A stretch of DNA of 34,973 nucleotides, taken from NCBI GenBank assembly GCA_017406465.1, contig JAFQYM010000054.1:1-34973 (forward strand), given 5' to 3'. Source of the DNA: Kiritimatiellia bacterium. GTDB lineage: Bacteria > Verrucomicrobiota > Kiritimatiellia > RFP12 > UBA1067. The position numbers were made by a program, and so were the translations under genes. Under the pieces are notes generated by a model, which saw only the letters and a program-made list of their open reading frames with translations, had not been told where the DNA came from and ran no database searches. Positions 14,923 to 21,877 of this stretch are shown here, piece by piece (position 1 is the first letter of the stretch; each line of letters begins with the position of its first letter).

Positions 14923-15300
14923 CTACCAAACAGTCTGCACTGGATACCGAGGAATAATCCTGTCACGAGTTACTATGACAAGGCCATCTTCGAGTGCCTG
15001 AGCAACAAGTAACCTGTCAAAAGGGTCTCGGTGTATATCAGGAAGAGTCTTTATCCGTTCGAGATGAACGACATCAATAGCCATGCGCCGAAAACCCGCC
15101 ATCTGGCATTGTCTGTCAAGGTCTACTAACGACAATCCGATGTCGAGCTTGTTGAGCGACTGTTTAATTGCAATCTCCCAGAATGAAGCGATGGAATAAT
15201 AACATTCTTCGTCCCTGATTATGGTGCGAACACTATCCGGGAGGCTGTCGTCACCCTGCGCGCACCAGAGAATAGCGTGGGTATCAAGCAGATAGCGCAT
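14923..15300 (-). CDS. VapC-like PIN-domain ribonuclease toxin
   Basis: 125 residues. The PIN acidic tetrad is visible: Asp6 in LLDTHAILW, Glu42 in ASFWEIAIK, Asp95 in HRDPFDRLLVAQA, and Asp113 in VTRD. These are Mg-dependent RNases that act on tRNA or other RNA. This belongs to the LLDTHxxLW group that usually pairs with Phd/DUF2281-type antitoxins. The ATG at 15300 overlaps the antitoxin's TGA by one base (TGATG), which implies translational coupling. An alternative GTG is at 15303. Confidence 0.88.
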   Translation of the reverse strand: MRYLLDTHAILWCAQGDDSLPDSVRTIIRDEECYYSIASFWEIAIKQSLNKLDIGLSLVDLDRQCQMAGFRRMAIDVVHLERIKTLPDIHRDPFDRLLVAQALEDGLVIVTRDRIIPRYPVQTVW

Positions 15301-15587
15301 CACATATACTCCGCGAAATCCTCAATCGGTTCATCAAAATCCGGAGCAATGAACTTGATCTTGTCCTTGAGCGAACCAAAGAAATCAATTTTCGCGGTCT
15401 GGGGCTGAGAGGCACTACCCCCCTTTCTATAGCGGGCACCCCTGCGAACGCGCGCTTTCACTCCCTCATCTACGCAAGGCGTCACAGAGGTTTTCTGCGA
15501 AAGGAGAAAACGCACAAACATGACGACCGAGTTCTGCTGCTCGGCGTCAAGCTTCTTGATTTCTCTTTCCAATACTGAATATGGCAT
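15300..15587 (-). CDS. Antitoxin partner of the PIN toxin
   Basis: 95 residues from the ATG at 15587, with GGAGG five nt upstream; a GTG at 15599 is possible but lies upstream of that site. The N-terminal part VLEREIKKLDAEQQNSVVMFVRFLL is a helical DUF2281-like segment. The C-terminal end APDFDEPIEDFAEYM is the acidic tail that usually wraps the PIN active site. There is no obvious full AbrB or Phd fold in the middle, which is basic and low in complexity (KARVRRGARYRKGGS). A TGGTAGAAT extended -10 lies at 15615-15620, giving a leader of about 20 nt. Autoregulation is typical of the family; no operator palindrome was identified. Confidence 0.78.
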   Translation of the reverse strand: MPYSVLEREIKKLDAEQQNSVVMFVRFLLSQKTSVTPCVDEGVKARVRRGARYRKGGSASQPQTAKIDFFGSLKDKIKFIAPDFDEPIEDFAEYM

Positions 15588-15674
15588 CATTACCTCCACG
15601 TCATTAACGAGAATATTCTACCAGATTTCCCAATGCGGATTCAAGGGGGATTTTGCGGCGGATTTGCCGCGGGG

Positions 15675-15947
15675 AAGCGGAGGGGGTGTTTCGGCGGTAT
15701 GCGTTATTTGCCGCACGTCTATCGCCAAGCCGAGCCGATGGTCGCGGGTGAGGTAGGCGGAAGGTCGCAGGCGTAAGATGGACTTGCGTACGCAACCAAT
15801 GATAGACGCCGAGGCACGGCAGGCTAAACTCGGCTCATTGTCTGATGTGCGAAAGCCGTTGCGACCCTGGAGCCGAACGAGAGCCCCGCGAGCCATCGGG
15901 CGGCTTGGCGATTTTTAGCCCAAAGCCGAAACACCCCCTCCGCGTAC
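15675..15947. repeat. Inverted-repeat-bounded unit B (MITE-like)
   Basis: GCGGAGGGGGTGTTTCGGC near 15676-15694 recurs inverted near 15928-15946. The outer parts match unit A at 2454-2677. The right arm lies about 30 bases past the stop of the topoisomerase gene, as unit A does past pdxK. Unlike unit A, the interior carries a copy (R4) of the dispersed intergenic repeat, so the two repeat types are nested. Confidence 0.5.
15745..15870 (+). repeat. Dispersed intergenic repeat, partial copy R4
   Basis: Bases 15784-15849 equal the inverse of 9234-9299 at 64 of 66 positions, beginning with the palindrome TTGCGTACGCAA. The flanks are more diverged but still alignable (GGCGGAAGGTCGCAGGCGTAAGA). It is embedded in unit B and there is no gene. 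Confidence 0.7.
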
Positions 15948-15978
15948 GCGCCAGCGCCAGCTGCAGGGCTATGCGCGA

Positions 15979-18186
15979 TCAGTCGAGGACGCCTTTCGAC
16001 GGCGGTTCGGAATCGTCCCACCACGAGCCCTTCGCGCCGGATACGCGGGCGATGGGCTTTGTCGTGAGCTGCTTGCCCTTCGCCGTCGCAGAGCGGATCG
16101 GCACGACCTCCTGCTTCTCCGTCTTCCCGGTCTCGCGGTTCACGCGGTCGACGAGCTCGAGCGGCAGGAAGTGCTGCTGGTGGATCTTCTGCCCCTTCGC
16201 GGGCTTGTACTTGACGTACAGCGTCTCGGGACAGCCGCGCTGGAGAAGGAGTATCTTCGACTTCGGCTTCTCCGGCGCGAGGAAGTAGTCCTTGTTGCGG
16301 ATCAGCCCGCCGAAGCGGAAGCGCTTGATGTAGCTGAAGCCGTAGGAGCCCTCCTCGTACACGCAAGTGAAGTCGAGCGTGTCGCGGTCCTTCTCCTGGT
16401 TGTATCGCATGACGGCGAGAAGGTCCTTGTCGACGAATATCTTGTCCTCGGGCTGCACCTTGCGGAAGCGCCCGCTCTTCCATACGAGGATGAGCTCGTC
16501 GAGCGACGAGCACTTGAAGAGCTCGTCGCCGTTCCTCAGCCCAGAGCCGACGTAGTTGTTCTCCTTGTCCCACTTTATCGTCAGCTCGCTCGCCGTGATC
16601 GCGCGGACGTCGACCTCCTTGAACGCGCCCGACTCGACCTTCGTGCAGCGCGGATAGTTCTTCGCGTACTGCTTGATGAGGCCCTTCAGGTACTTCACGA
16701 CGAACGCGCGAAGGTGGACGAGGTTGTCCCTAACTTCGCGCTCCTCCTTCTCGATCGCCTCGATCTCCTCGCGGTTCTTGTTGATGTCGAACTGCGAGAT
16801 GCGGCGGATCTGGAGCTTGAGGAGGCGCTCGATGTCGTCATCGGTTATGACCTTGCGGCGAAGCTCCTTCATGTGCGGGACGAAGCCGGTCCTGACGGCG
16901 TTCCTCACGCCCTCCATCGTCTTCTCCTGCTCGATGCGCTTGTAGATGCGCTCCTCGATGAAGATGCGGTCGAGCGTGCGGGCGTGGAAGAGGTCGTCGA
17001 GCTCGCCGAGGCGGATCTCCTGCTCGCGCTTCGTGAGCTCCATCAGGCGGTCGACGTTCTTTCTAAGTATCTCCGTCACGCTCATGAGGCGCGGACGTCC
17101 GCCGTCGAGGACGACTGGGCGCGAGGAGATCGACTTCTCGCAGTTGGTGAACGCGTAGAGCGCAACTATCGCCTTCTCCTGGCTCTCGCCCGCCTGGAGC
17201 TCGAGCTCGATCCTAACCGTGTCGCTCGTGAGGTCGTGGAGCTTGCGGACGGGAACCTTCTTCTTCTTGATCGCGTCCTCTATCGACTCGGCGAGCGAGT
17301 CGGTAGTCTCGCCCCACGGAAGTTCGGTGATGACGAGCTTGTTCTTGCCGTCCTTCTCGATCTTCGCGCGGACCTTGACCTTGCCGAGACCGTCCTGGTA
17401 CTCGCTCACGTCCATGAGGCCGCCGAGCTGGAAGTCGGGGTAGAGCTGAAACGGCTTCTTCTGGATGAGCGCGATCTCGGCTTCGAGAAGCTCGATGAAG
17501 TTGTGCGGGAGAATCGCAGTCGAAAGGCCGACCGCGATGCCGTCTGCGCCCATCATAAGGAGCAGAGGAATCTTCGCGGGGAGGTAGACAGGCTCCTCCT
17601 TGCGGCCGTCGTAGTTGGGGACGTAGGTGGTGGTCTTGCGGTTGAAGACTTCCTTCTTCGCAAGCTCGGTGAGGCGGCACTCGATGTACCTGACCGCGGC
17701 GTGCGGCATCCCCGTCAGGAGAGAGCCGAAGTTACCCTGGCCGTCGATGAGATATCCCTTGCCCTTGCCCCACAGCTTGTTGGCGAGGACTACGATTGCG
17801 TCGCCGATCGACGCGTCGCCGTGCGGGTGGTACTGCATCGTCTGGCCGACGATGTTGGCGACCTTGGTGTAACGACCGTCGTCCTGCTCGTAGAGGGCGT
17901 GCATGATGCGGCGCTGGACCGGCTTAAGGCCGTCCTCGACCGCAGGAATCGCGCGAGAGCAGATGACGTACGCCGAGTACTGGCGGAAGTTGAAGTCGTA
18001 GAGCTGCTGCATCGGCCCGAGGCCGGTGAGCCCCGGCTTTGGCCGCAGCGGAGCGGCAGCCGTCTCGCCTTTCGACTTCTTTCCCTCCTTCTTCGGCGGC
18101 TCCGCGGGCGCGGGCGCGAAAATGTCGAGGTTGTCGAACAGACTCGGCGGAAGATTCTCCTGGTTGTTGTCTTTCCCCTTTTTCAT
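15979..18186 (-). CDS. parC: Type IIA topoisomerase A subunit (topoisomerase IV/gyrase A-like)
   Basis: 735 residues, near ParC length and shorter than GyrA. It breaks and rejoins DNA as an A2B2 enzyme with ParE/GyrB. The breakage-reunion domain has GLKPVQRRIMHAL (86-98), YHPHGDASIGDA (119-130), GNFGS (151-155) and the catalytic Tyr167 in AAVRYIECRL. The tower and coiled-coil region spans about 370-520. The C-terminal part (about 525-690) is a short beta domain; I see no GyrA box, so topoisomerase IV is favoured over gyrase. A 55-residue Pro/Lys-rich N-terminal extension is unusual. There is no parE next to it. The -10 at 18195-18200 ends 8 nt from the ATG (leaderless). Confidence 0.85.
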   Translation of the reverse strand: MKKGKDNNQENLPPSLFDNLDIFAPAPAEPPKKEGKKSKGETAAAPLRPKPGLTGLGPMQQLYDFNFRQYSAYVICSRAIPAVEDGLKPVQRRIMHALYEQDDGRYTKVANIVGQTMQYHPHGDASIGDAIVVLANKLWGKGKGYLIDGQGNFGSLLTGMPHAAVRYIECRLTELAKKEVFNRKTTTYVPNYDGRKEEPVYLPAKIPLLLMMGADGIAVGLSTAILPHNFIELLEAEIALIQKKPFQLYPDFQLGGLMDVSEYQDGLGKVKVRAKIEKDGKNKLVITELPWGETTDSLAESIEDAIKKKKVPVRKLHDLTSDTVRIELELQAGESQEKAIVALYAFTNCEKSISSRPVVLDGGRPRLMSVTEILRKNVDRLMELTKREQEIRLGELDDLFHARTLDRIFIEERIYKRIEQEKTMEGVRNAVRTGFVPHMKELRRKVITDDDIERLLKLQIRRISQFDINKNREEIEAIEKEEREVRDNLVHLRAFVVKYLKGLIKQYAKNYPRCTKVESGAFKEVDVRAITASELTIKWDKENNYVGSGLRNGDELFKCSSLDELILVWKSGRFRKVQPEDKIFVDKDLLAVMRYNQEKDRDTLDFTCVYEEGSYGFSYIKRFRFGGLIRNKDYFLAPEKPKSKILLLQRGCPETLYVKYKPAKGQKIHQQHFLPLELVDRVNRETGKTEKQEVVPIRSATAKGKQLTTKPIARVSGAKGSWWDDSEPPSKGVLD

Positions 18187-18194
18187 TTCGGGAT

Positions 18195-18200
18195 ATTATA
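18195..18200 (-). promoter_or_regulatory. Leaderless extended -10 promoter of the topoisomerase gene
   Basis: Minus-strand TGATATAAT, 8-nt spacer, ATG at 18186. Same geometry as folE, with no ribosome binding site between. Confidence 0.6.
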
Positions 18201-18471
18201 TCATACTGCGGGCGATGGCGTTGCCGCTTTTGCTGGCAATGCTTCGCGTTGGATGTTGGTGTGCTATTGCTTGCTTGTGTTGGTTTGCCTTCCAGTGCCT
18301 CTGGTCGAGTTCGTCGCGTAGCGTCGCACCTCGGCCTCGCTCCCGCACGCCGCTCCGCTTCCTCACCACATGTTAAACCCCTTCAAGCCATCACAACAGA
18401 CACTAACTGACATCTAACACACAAATAGGCGTTTTATAGGGGTTTCGCAGTGCCTGTCCCCAGATAGTCAA
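18201..18471. repeat. Intergenic region with repeat fragment R5 and a REP-like half-site
   Basis: 18212-18300 resembles the inverse of the R3 end (19620-19680) and the start of R2, including the string TTTGCCTTCCAG. Further on, 18438-18463 reads GGGGTTTCGCAGTGCCTGTCCCC, an inverted-repeat-like string of the kind found at ends of REP/RAYT elements, with AAACCCC at 18375. No gene is visible in these 270 bases. Confidence 0.45.
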
Positions 18472-19005
18472 TTAATACCATTTCTCCGCCTCGGAGAACA
18501 ATGGTTTACCATCGGATCCAAGGGGGAAACGAGGTCTTGTAGAAAAAGATTCGTTCTCCGGCAAGTGCGTCTCCAACGGGTAAATGTAATTATATCCTGC
18601 GATAGGCGTACCCATCCAAAAAGACTGTTTTGGATATCCTGCAGCAGAGATCACGACAACATGAAGACATCCATCTTCAAAATCAATATGCGTAGGAAGA
18701 AGCGACCCACTCGACGGAGTTGCAATCCAAGCGATCATGTGCCAGCCCTGTTCGCCGTCTACTGCAAAGTGGCCATCTGAATCCGTTACTGTTTCCTGTG
18801 TATACCGTCCAGCGGCCACCGTGACTTTTGCGCCAGCAACGGGTTTGCCTGTGTCACTGCCTATGACCGTTCCTTGCGTTGCGTAAATATGCTGGCGCTT
18901 GTGTGGAACGGGAAGGAATAGACATCCTCCTGTAAGGAACACAAGCGCCAAAAAGAGGATCAAATGGGGAGACACCCCTTTGGCGTTGCTCTTTTTATCG
19001 CTCAT
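18472..19005 (-). CDS. Lipoprotein with a carboxypeptidase-regulatory-like domain
   Basis: 177 residues from the ATG at 19005; an in-frame TTG at 19038 would add 11. The N-terminal hydrophobic stretch ends in the lipobox LTGGC (Cys at about 28), so it is probably an outer- or inner-membrane lipoprotein. Residues about 42-125 form a CarboxypepD_reg-like beta sandwich: GTVIGSDTGKPVAGAKVTV followed by TDSDGHFAVDG. The tail is aromatic-rich (GYNYIYPLETHLPENES). A TATAAT at 19052-19057 gives a leader of about 40 nt with no strong ribosome binding site. It is monocistronic. Such domains are often cell-surface binding modules; specific role unknown. Confidence 0.72.
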   Translation of the reverse strand: MSDKKSNAKGVSPHLILFLALVFLTGGCLFLPVPHKRQHIYATQGTVIGSDTGKPVAGAKVTVAAGRYTQETVTDSDGHFAVDGEQGWHMIAWIATPSSGSLLPTHIDFEDGCLHVVVISAAGYPKQSFWMGTPIAGYNYIYPLETHLPENESFSTRPRFPLGSDGKPLFSEAEKWY

Positions 19006-19126
19006 TTCGACGTTTTCTTTCACTTTCCTCGTTCTCAACGGCGTTGGGCATATTATAGCGAAACTGCCATGCTAAAATCAAGCACAGCGAAATGAGATTA
19101 TGGCGCGGACGAAATTATTCGCGAAG

Positions 19127-19165
19127 CAGTTAGGGTCGATTAGGGTCATATAGCGTCGGATGGCG
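19127..19165. repeat. Degenerate short tandem motif, third block
   Basis: GTTAGGGTCGATTAGGGTCATATAGCGTCGGAT-type reiteration immediately before repeat copy R3, matching the blocks that flank R1 at 2112-2158 and 2383-2455. Confidence 0.45.
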
Positions 19166-19650
19166 TCGCGGCACATTTGTCGTGGATTAAGCTCGCTGAC
19201 GGGACGTCGGCGAGCGCAGATGCTGCGAAGAAAAACGCGCCTTATGGAAGGTGAGGCAAGGGACGAGGGGGCGAGTGCCGAACTGAGCGACATGCGACGA
19301 CGCGGTTCGTCGGATGCGCGGTGAGACACGTCGCAAGGCGAGAAGCCGGTATCCCGGCGACGAAGCATTGCGGCGCGTATCGCCGCGAAGACGACGGGAG
19401 CGGAGGCGCAGGGAGCGTGAGAGAGGCCGAGCCCCCGAGCACCGCGCCGAACTCCCGAGGGTGCCAAGCGCGGTCACGGTCGGGACCAACGCCGGGCGGA
19501 CCGAAGCAGGGGGTGGCGAGTTGTGCAGGACTCGCCCCCGAAGGCGTATATGTATACGCCGAGCGGGGCGAAGGACGCACAAATCGGCCGCCCTGCACAG
19601 GGAGCACGGTTGCCCCGACCGTGACCGCACACTGGAAGGCAAGCATACAC
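19163..19650 (+). repeat. Dispersed intergenic repeat, long copy R3
   Basis: About 490 bases. 19227-19323 matches R1 (2276-2373) nearly base for base, including the string AAAAACGCGCCTTATGGAAG. The middle (19330-19430) and the end (CCGTGACCGCACACTGGAAGG) match the inverse of R2. An embedded GGCGTATATGTATACGCC palindrome is at 19543-19560. It fills the gap between the lipoprotein gene and the cobalamin riboswitch. There is no reading frame with protein-like content. Confidence 0.72.
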
Positions 19651-19689
19651 CAGCACAGAGCATCGGCAACAACGCAAAGCTAAATATGG

Positions 19690-19695
19690 TATAAT
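19690..19695 (+). promoter_or_regulatory. Promoter of the riboswitch-receptor transcript
   Basis: TGGTATAAT, an extended -10, with the predicted start near 19702. No good -35 is present. The transcript would begin just before the riboswitch core. Confidence 0.6.
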
Positions 19696-19701
19696 TCTAA
19701 C

Positions 19702-19812
19702 ACCAAAGGGTGGAAGCCGGAAAGTCCTGTGAAATCCAGGCGCTGTCGCGCAGCCGTCAAAGTCGGAATGCGGCCCCGCCCGTAAACCTCAAGTACTCTC
19801 GCAAGAGGGGGA
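19702..19812 (+). promoter_or_regulatory. Cobalamin riboswitch
   Basis: 19719-19756 follows the cobalamin aptamer core (GGAAAGTCCTGTGAAATCC, then GGCGCTGTCGCGCAGCCGT). The B12-box-like string AGTCGGAATGCGGCC is at 19761-19775. Downstream, CTCTC at 19796-19800 can pair with GAGGG at 19805-19809 across a GCAA tetraloop, hiding the purine-rich ribosome binding site of the receptor gene at 19822. That suggests translational repression by adenosylcobalamin. The core is shorter than the Proteobacterial form, but order and spacing fit. Confidence 0.85.
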
Positions 19813-19821
19813 AAGAATAAA

Positions 19822-21816
19822 ATGAACAAACTGCTCCCGGCGGCGGTTGCCGCCATGTCGCTCGGCGCATACGCCGCAGAGACGAACGAGACTGAGACGG
19901 CAGAACTGCCTCCAGTCGTTGTCGAGGCCTCGCGCATCGGCAAGACCCCAAACGAAATCCCAAGCACAGTCCAGGTCATCACCCGCGCAGAAATCGCGGC
20001 GAGCGGCGCAAGAGATGTCGCCGACCTGCTCCAGAAGAAGTGCGCGACGCTCGACTTCGCGCACCTCGGCGCGAACAACCCCGCGCTCGCGCAGCTCGCC
20101 CCACGCGGCTACGGCGAGAACGGCTTCGGACGTCTCCTCGTCGTCGTTGACGGCGAGCGACTCAACAGCCCCGACATGAACGCGCCCAACCTCGCGCAGA
20201 TCGGCCTCGGCGCAATCGAGCGCATCGAGATTTTGCAGGGCTCGCAGAACGTCCTCCACGGCGACGTCGGATCGGCGGGAATGATCAACATCATCACCGA
20301 TCCTAACGACTACGAGACACATGGGGCTATCGAGCTACACGGCGGAAGCTGGAACACCATAGGCGCAAGCGCGTCGCTTCGCGGCGGCGTCAAGGACTGG
20401 GGCACGCAGTACTGGGTCAACGGCGGCTGGGATCATTCCGACGGCTACCGCCACGACAGCGGCTTCGACTCCTACTACGCCGGCGGCGGCGTGAAGCAGA
20501 ACTTCGACAACGGCTCCTACATTCGCCTCTCCGCGTTCTGGTCCGACGTCGACAGCGACCTTCCCGGCTACCTCTCGCGCGACGATTGGAAGCACCACCC
20601 GACCCATTCCGACGGCTATGGCGATTTCTACCGCCGCACGACGTACGGACTTAACGCGACCGCCTACGGAGTGATCAACGACGACAACGCCGTCCGCCTC
20701 ACGCAGACGTTCTCGCGCCGCCACCTCAAGAGCCGCGGCTACGGGTACTGGTACACCGACTACGACATCTACTCCTACGAGTTCACGCCCGAGTGGATAA
20801 ACACGACGAAGATCGGCGCGTTCGACAACGAGCTGATCGTCGGCGCGACTTTCCGATACGACCGCAACGATGCCGCGAACTGGGGAACCTCGTCCTACGG
20901 CTACAGCCACTCGAAGTACGAGTACGACCGCCAGACGATGGGCTTCTACGCGCAGGACACGTTCAAGATCACCGAGGACATCGCCCTCGAGGTCGGCGGA
21001 CGCTACGAGCGCAGCTGGAACAAGTGCACGATGGCCGCCGATCCTCGTCGCGCCTACGACCTCACCGCGTGGGACGCCGCACTTAACTTCACACCGGTCG
21101 ACGGGCTCAAGACATACGCAAAGTTCTCGAACTTCTACAGGATGCCCTTCATCGACGAGGTCGCGTACTATTCGCGCGACGACCTCCTCTCGCCCGAGCA
21201 CGGCTGGCGTGCAGACGTTGGCTTCGACTGGTCGTTCCTCGAGGAATTCAACGTCGCAGGAAACGCCTACGTCTCGCGGACGAAGAACGAAATCTTCTAC
21301 AATCCGCTCTTCCCCTACACGAGCTTCGGCTATCCCGGGTTCGGCGACAACGTCAACTCGCCGTCGCCCGTCATGCGCGAGGGCTTCGACCTGAGGGCAA
21401 GCTGGGAGAAGGACAAGGTCGCAGGCGTCTCGCTCGCCTACAGCTTCGTCGACGCCGAGTTTGACGGAGGCGATTTCGACGGCAATGACGTTCCGATGGT
21501 CGCCAAGTCCGTCGTCTCAGCGAACGGCCGCGTGTGGCTGTGGAACGACTGCTTCGTCTTCGGCGGCTACCGCTACAGGACCGACTGCCGTTCGACTTCA
21601 GACTTCGCGAACGAATACAAGAAGATCCCGGCCTTCGGTCTCTTCAATGTCGGCGTCCAGTACAGTCCGACATGCTTCGGCCTCGACGGGCTGACGCTCG
21701 CGTTCACGGTCGACAATCTGTTCGACAAGAACTACTGCGACTACTCGACCTACGGCACTGCCTACTGGCCTGGCGCCGGCCGCTGCTACATGTTCACGGT
21801 CCGCTACGAATTCTAG
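19822..21816 (+). CDS. btuB: TonB-dependent receptor, probably for cobalamin/corrinoid uptake
   Basis: 664 residues, close to BtuB length (about 600-650). Signal peptide at 1-20 (LLPAAVAAMSLGAYA), then a TonB-box-like ELPPVVVEASRI (about 29-40). The plug domain runs from about 45 to 150 with STVQVITRAEI, RGYGENGFGRLLVVVDGERL and IERIEILQGSQNVLHGD. The remainder is a 22-strand-type barrel rich in Tyr/Trp/Asp. It ends in the outer-membrane signal FTVRYEF. Control by the cobalamin riboswitch directly upstream supports corrinoid uptake. No BtuFCD transporter, TonB or cobalamin enzymes are nearby, so it is a single-gene unit that ends at the hairpin at 21841. Confidence 0.9.
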   Translation: MNKLLPAAVAAMSLGAYAAETNETETAELPPVVVEASRIGKTPNEIPSTVQVITRAEIAASGARDVADLLQKKCATLDFAHLGANNPALAQLAPRGYGENGFGRLLVVVDGERLNSPDMNAPNLAQIGLGAIERIEILQGSQNVLHGDVGSAGMINIITDPNDYETHGAIELHGGSWNTIGASASLRGGVKDWGTQYWVNGGWDHSDGYRHDSGFDSYYAGGGVKQNFDNGSYIRLSAFWSDVDSDLPGYLSRDDWKHHPTHSDGYGDFYRRTTYGLNATAYGVINDDNAVRLTQTFSRRHLKSRGYGYWYTDYDIYSYEFTPEWINTTKIGAFDNELIVGATFRYDRNDAANWGTSSYGYSHSKYEYDRQTMGFYAQDTFKITEDIALEVGGRYERSWNKCTMAADPRRAYDLTAWDAALNFTPVDGLKTYAKFSNFYRMPFIDEVAYYSRDDLLSPEHGWRADVGFDWSFLEEFNVAGNAYVSRTKNEIFYNPLFPYTSFGYPGFGDNVNSPSPVMREGFDLRASWEKDKVAGVSLAYSFVDAEFDGGDFDGNDVPMVAKSVVSANGRVWLWNDCFVFGGYRYRTDCRSTSDFANEYKKIPAFGLFNVGVQYSPTCFGLDGLTLAFTVDNLFDKNYCDYSTYGTAYWPGAGRCYMFTVRYEF

Positions 21817-21840
21817 CGGACGCTCATTCCTCACTCACAC

Positions 21841-21877
21841 ACGCGCCATTAGCCCAATCGGCTATGGCGCGTTTTTC
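21841..21877 (+). terminator. Rho-independent terminator after the TonB receptor, bidirectional and overlapping the SGNH gene end
   Basis: ACGCGCCA and TAGCC pair with GGCTA and TGGCGCGT around a short loop, followed by TTTTTCTT on the plus strand. The complementary strand has AAAAACGCGCC, which encodes the last residues of the convergent SGNH gene. The hairpin and A/T tract are therefore shared by both convergent genes. Related hairpins occur in repeat copy R2. Confidence 0.8.

Noticed and set aside
16171..18321. Long plus-strand open frame of about 716 codons opposite the topoisomerase gene
   Set aside because: It is a mirror of GC-rich codon use in the real minus-strand gene: Leu/Val/Asp/Arg-rich, no domain, no start signals. 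The topoisomerase motifs on the other strand are unambiguous.
20335..21201. Minus-strand frame of 288 codons inside the TonB receptor
   Set aside because: Valine/arginine-rich antisense shadow; the receptor's plug and barrel sequence on the plus strand explains the openness.
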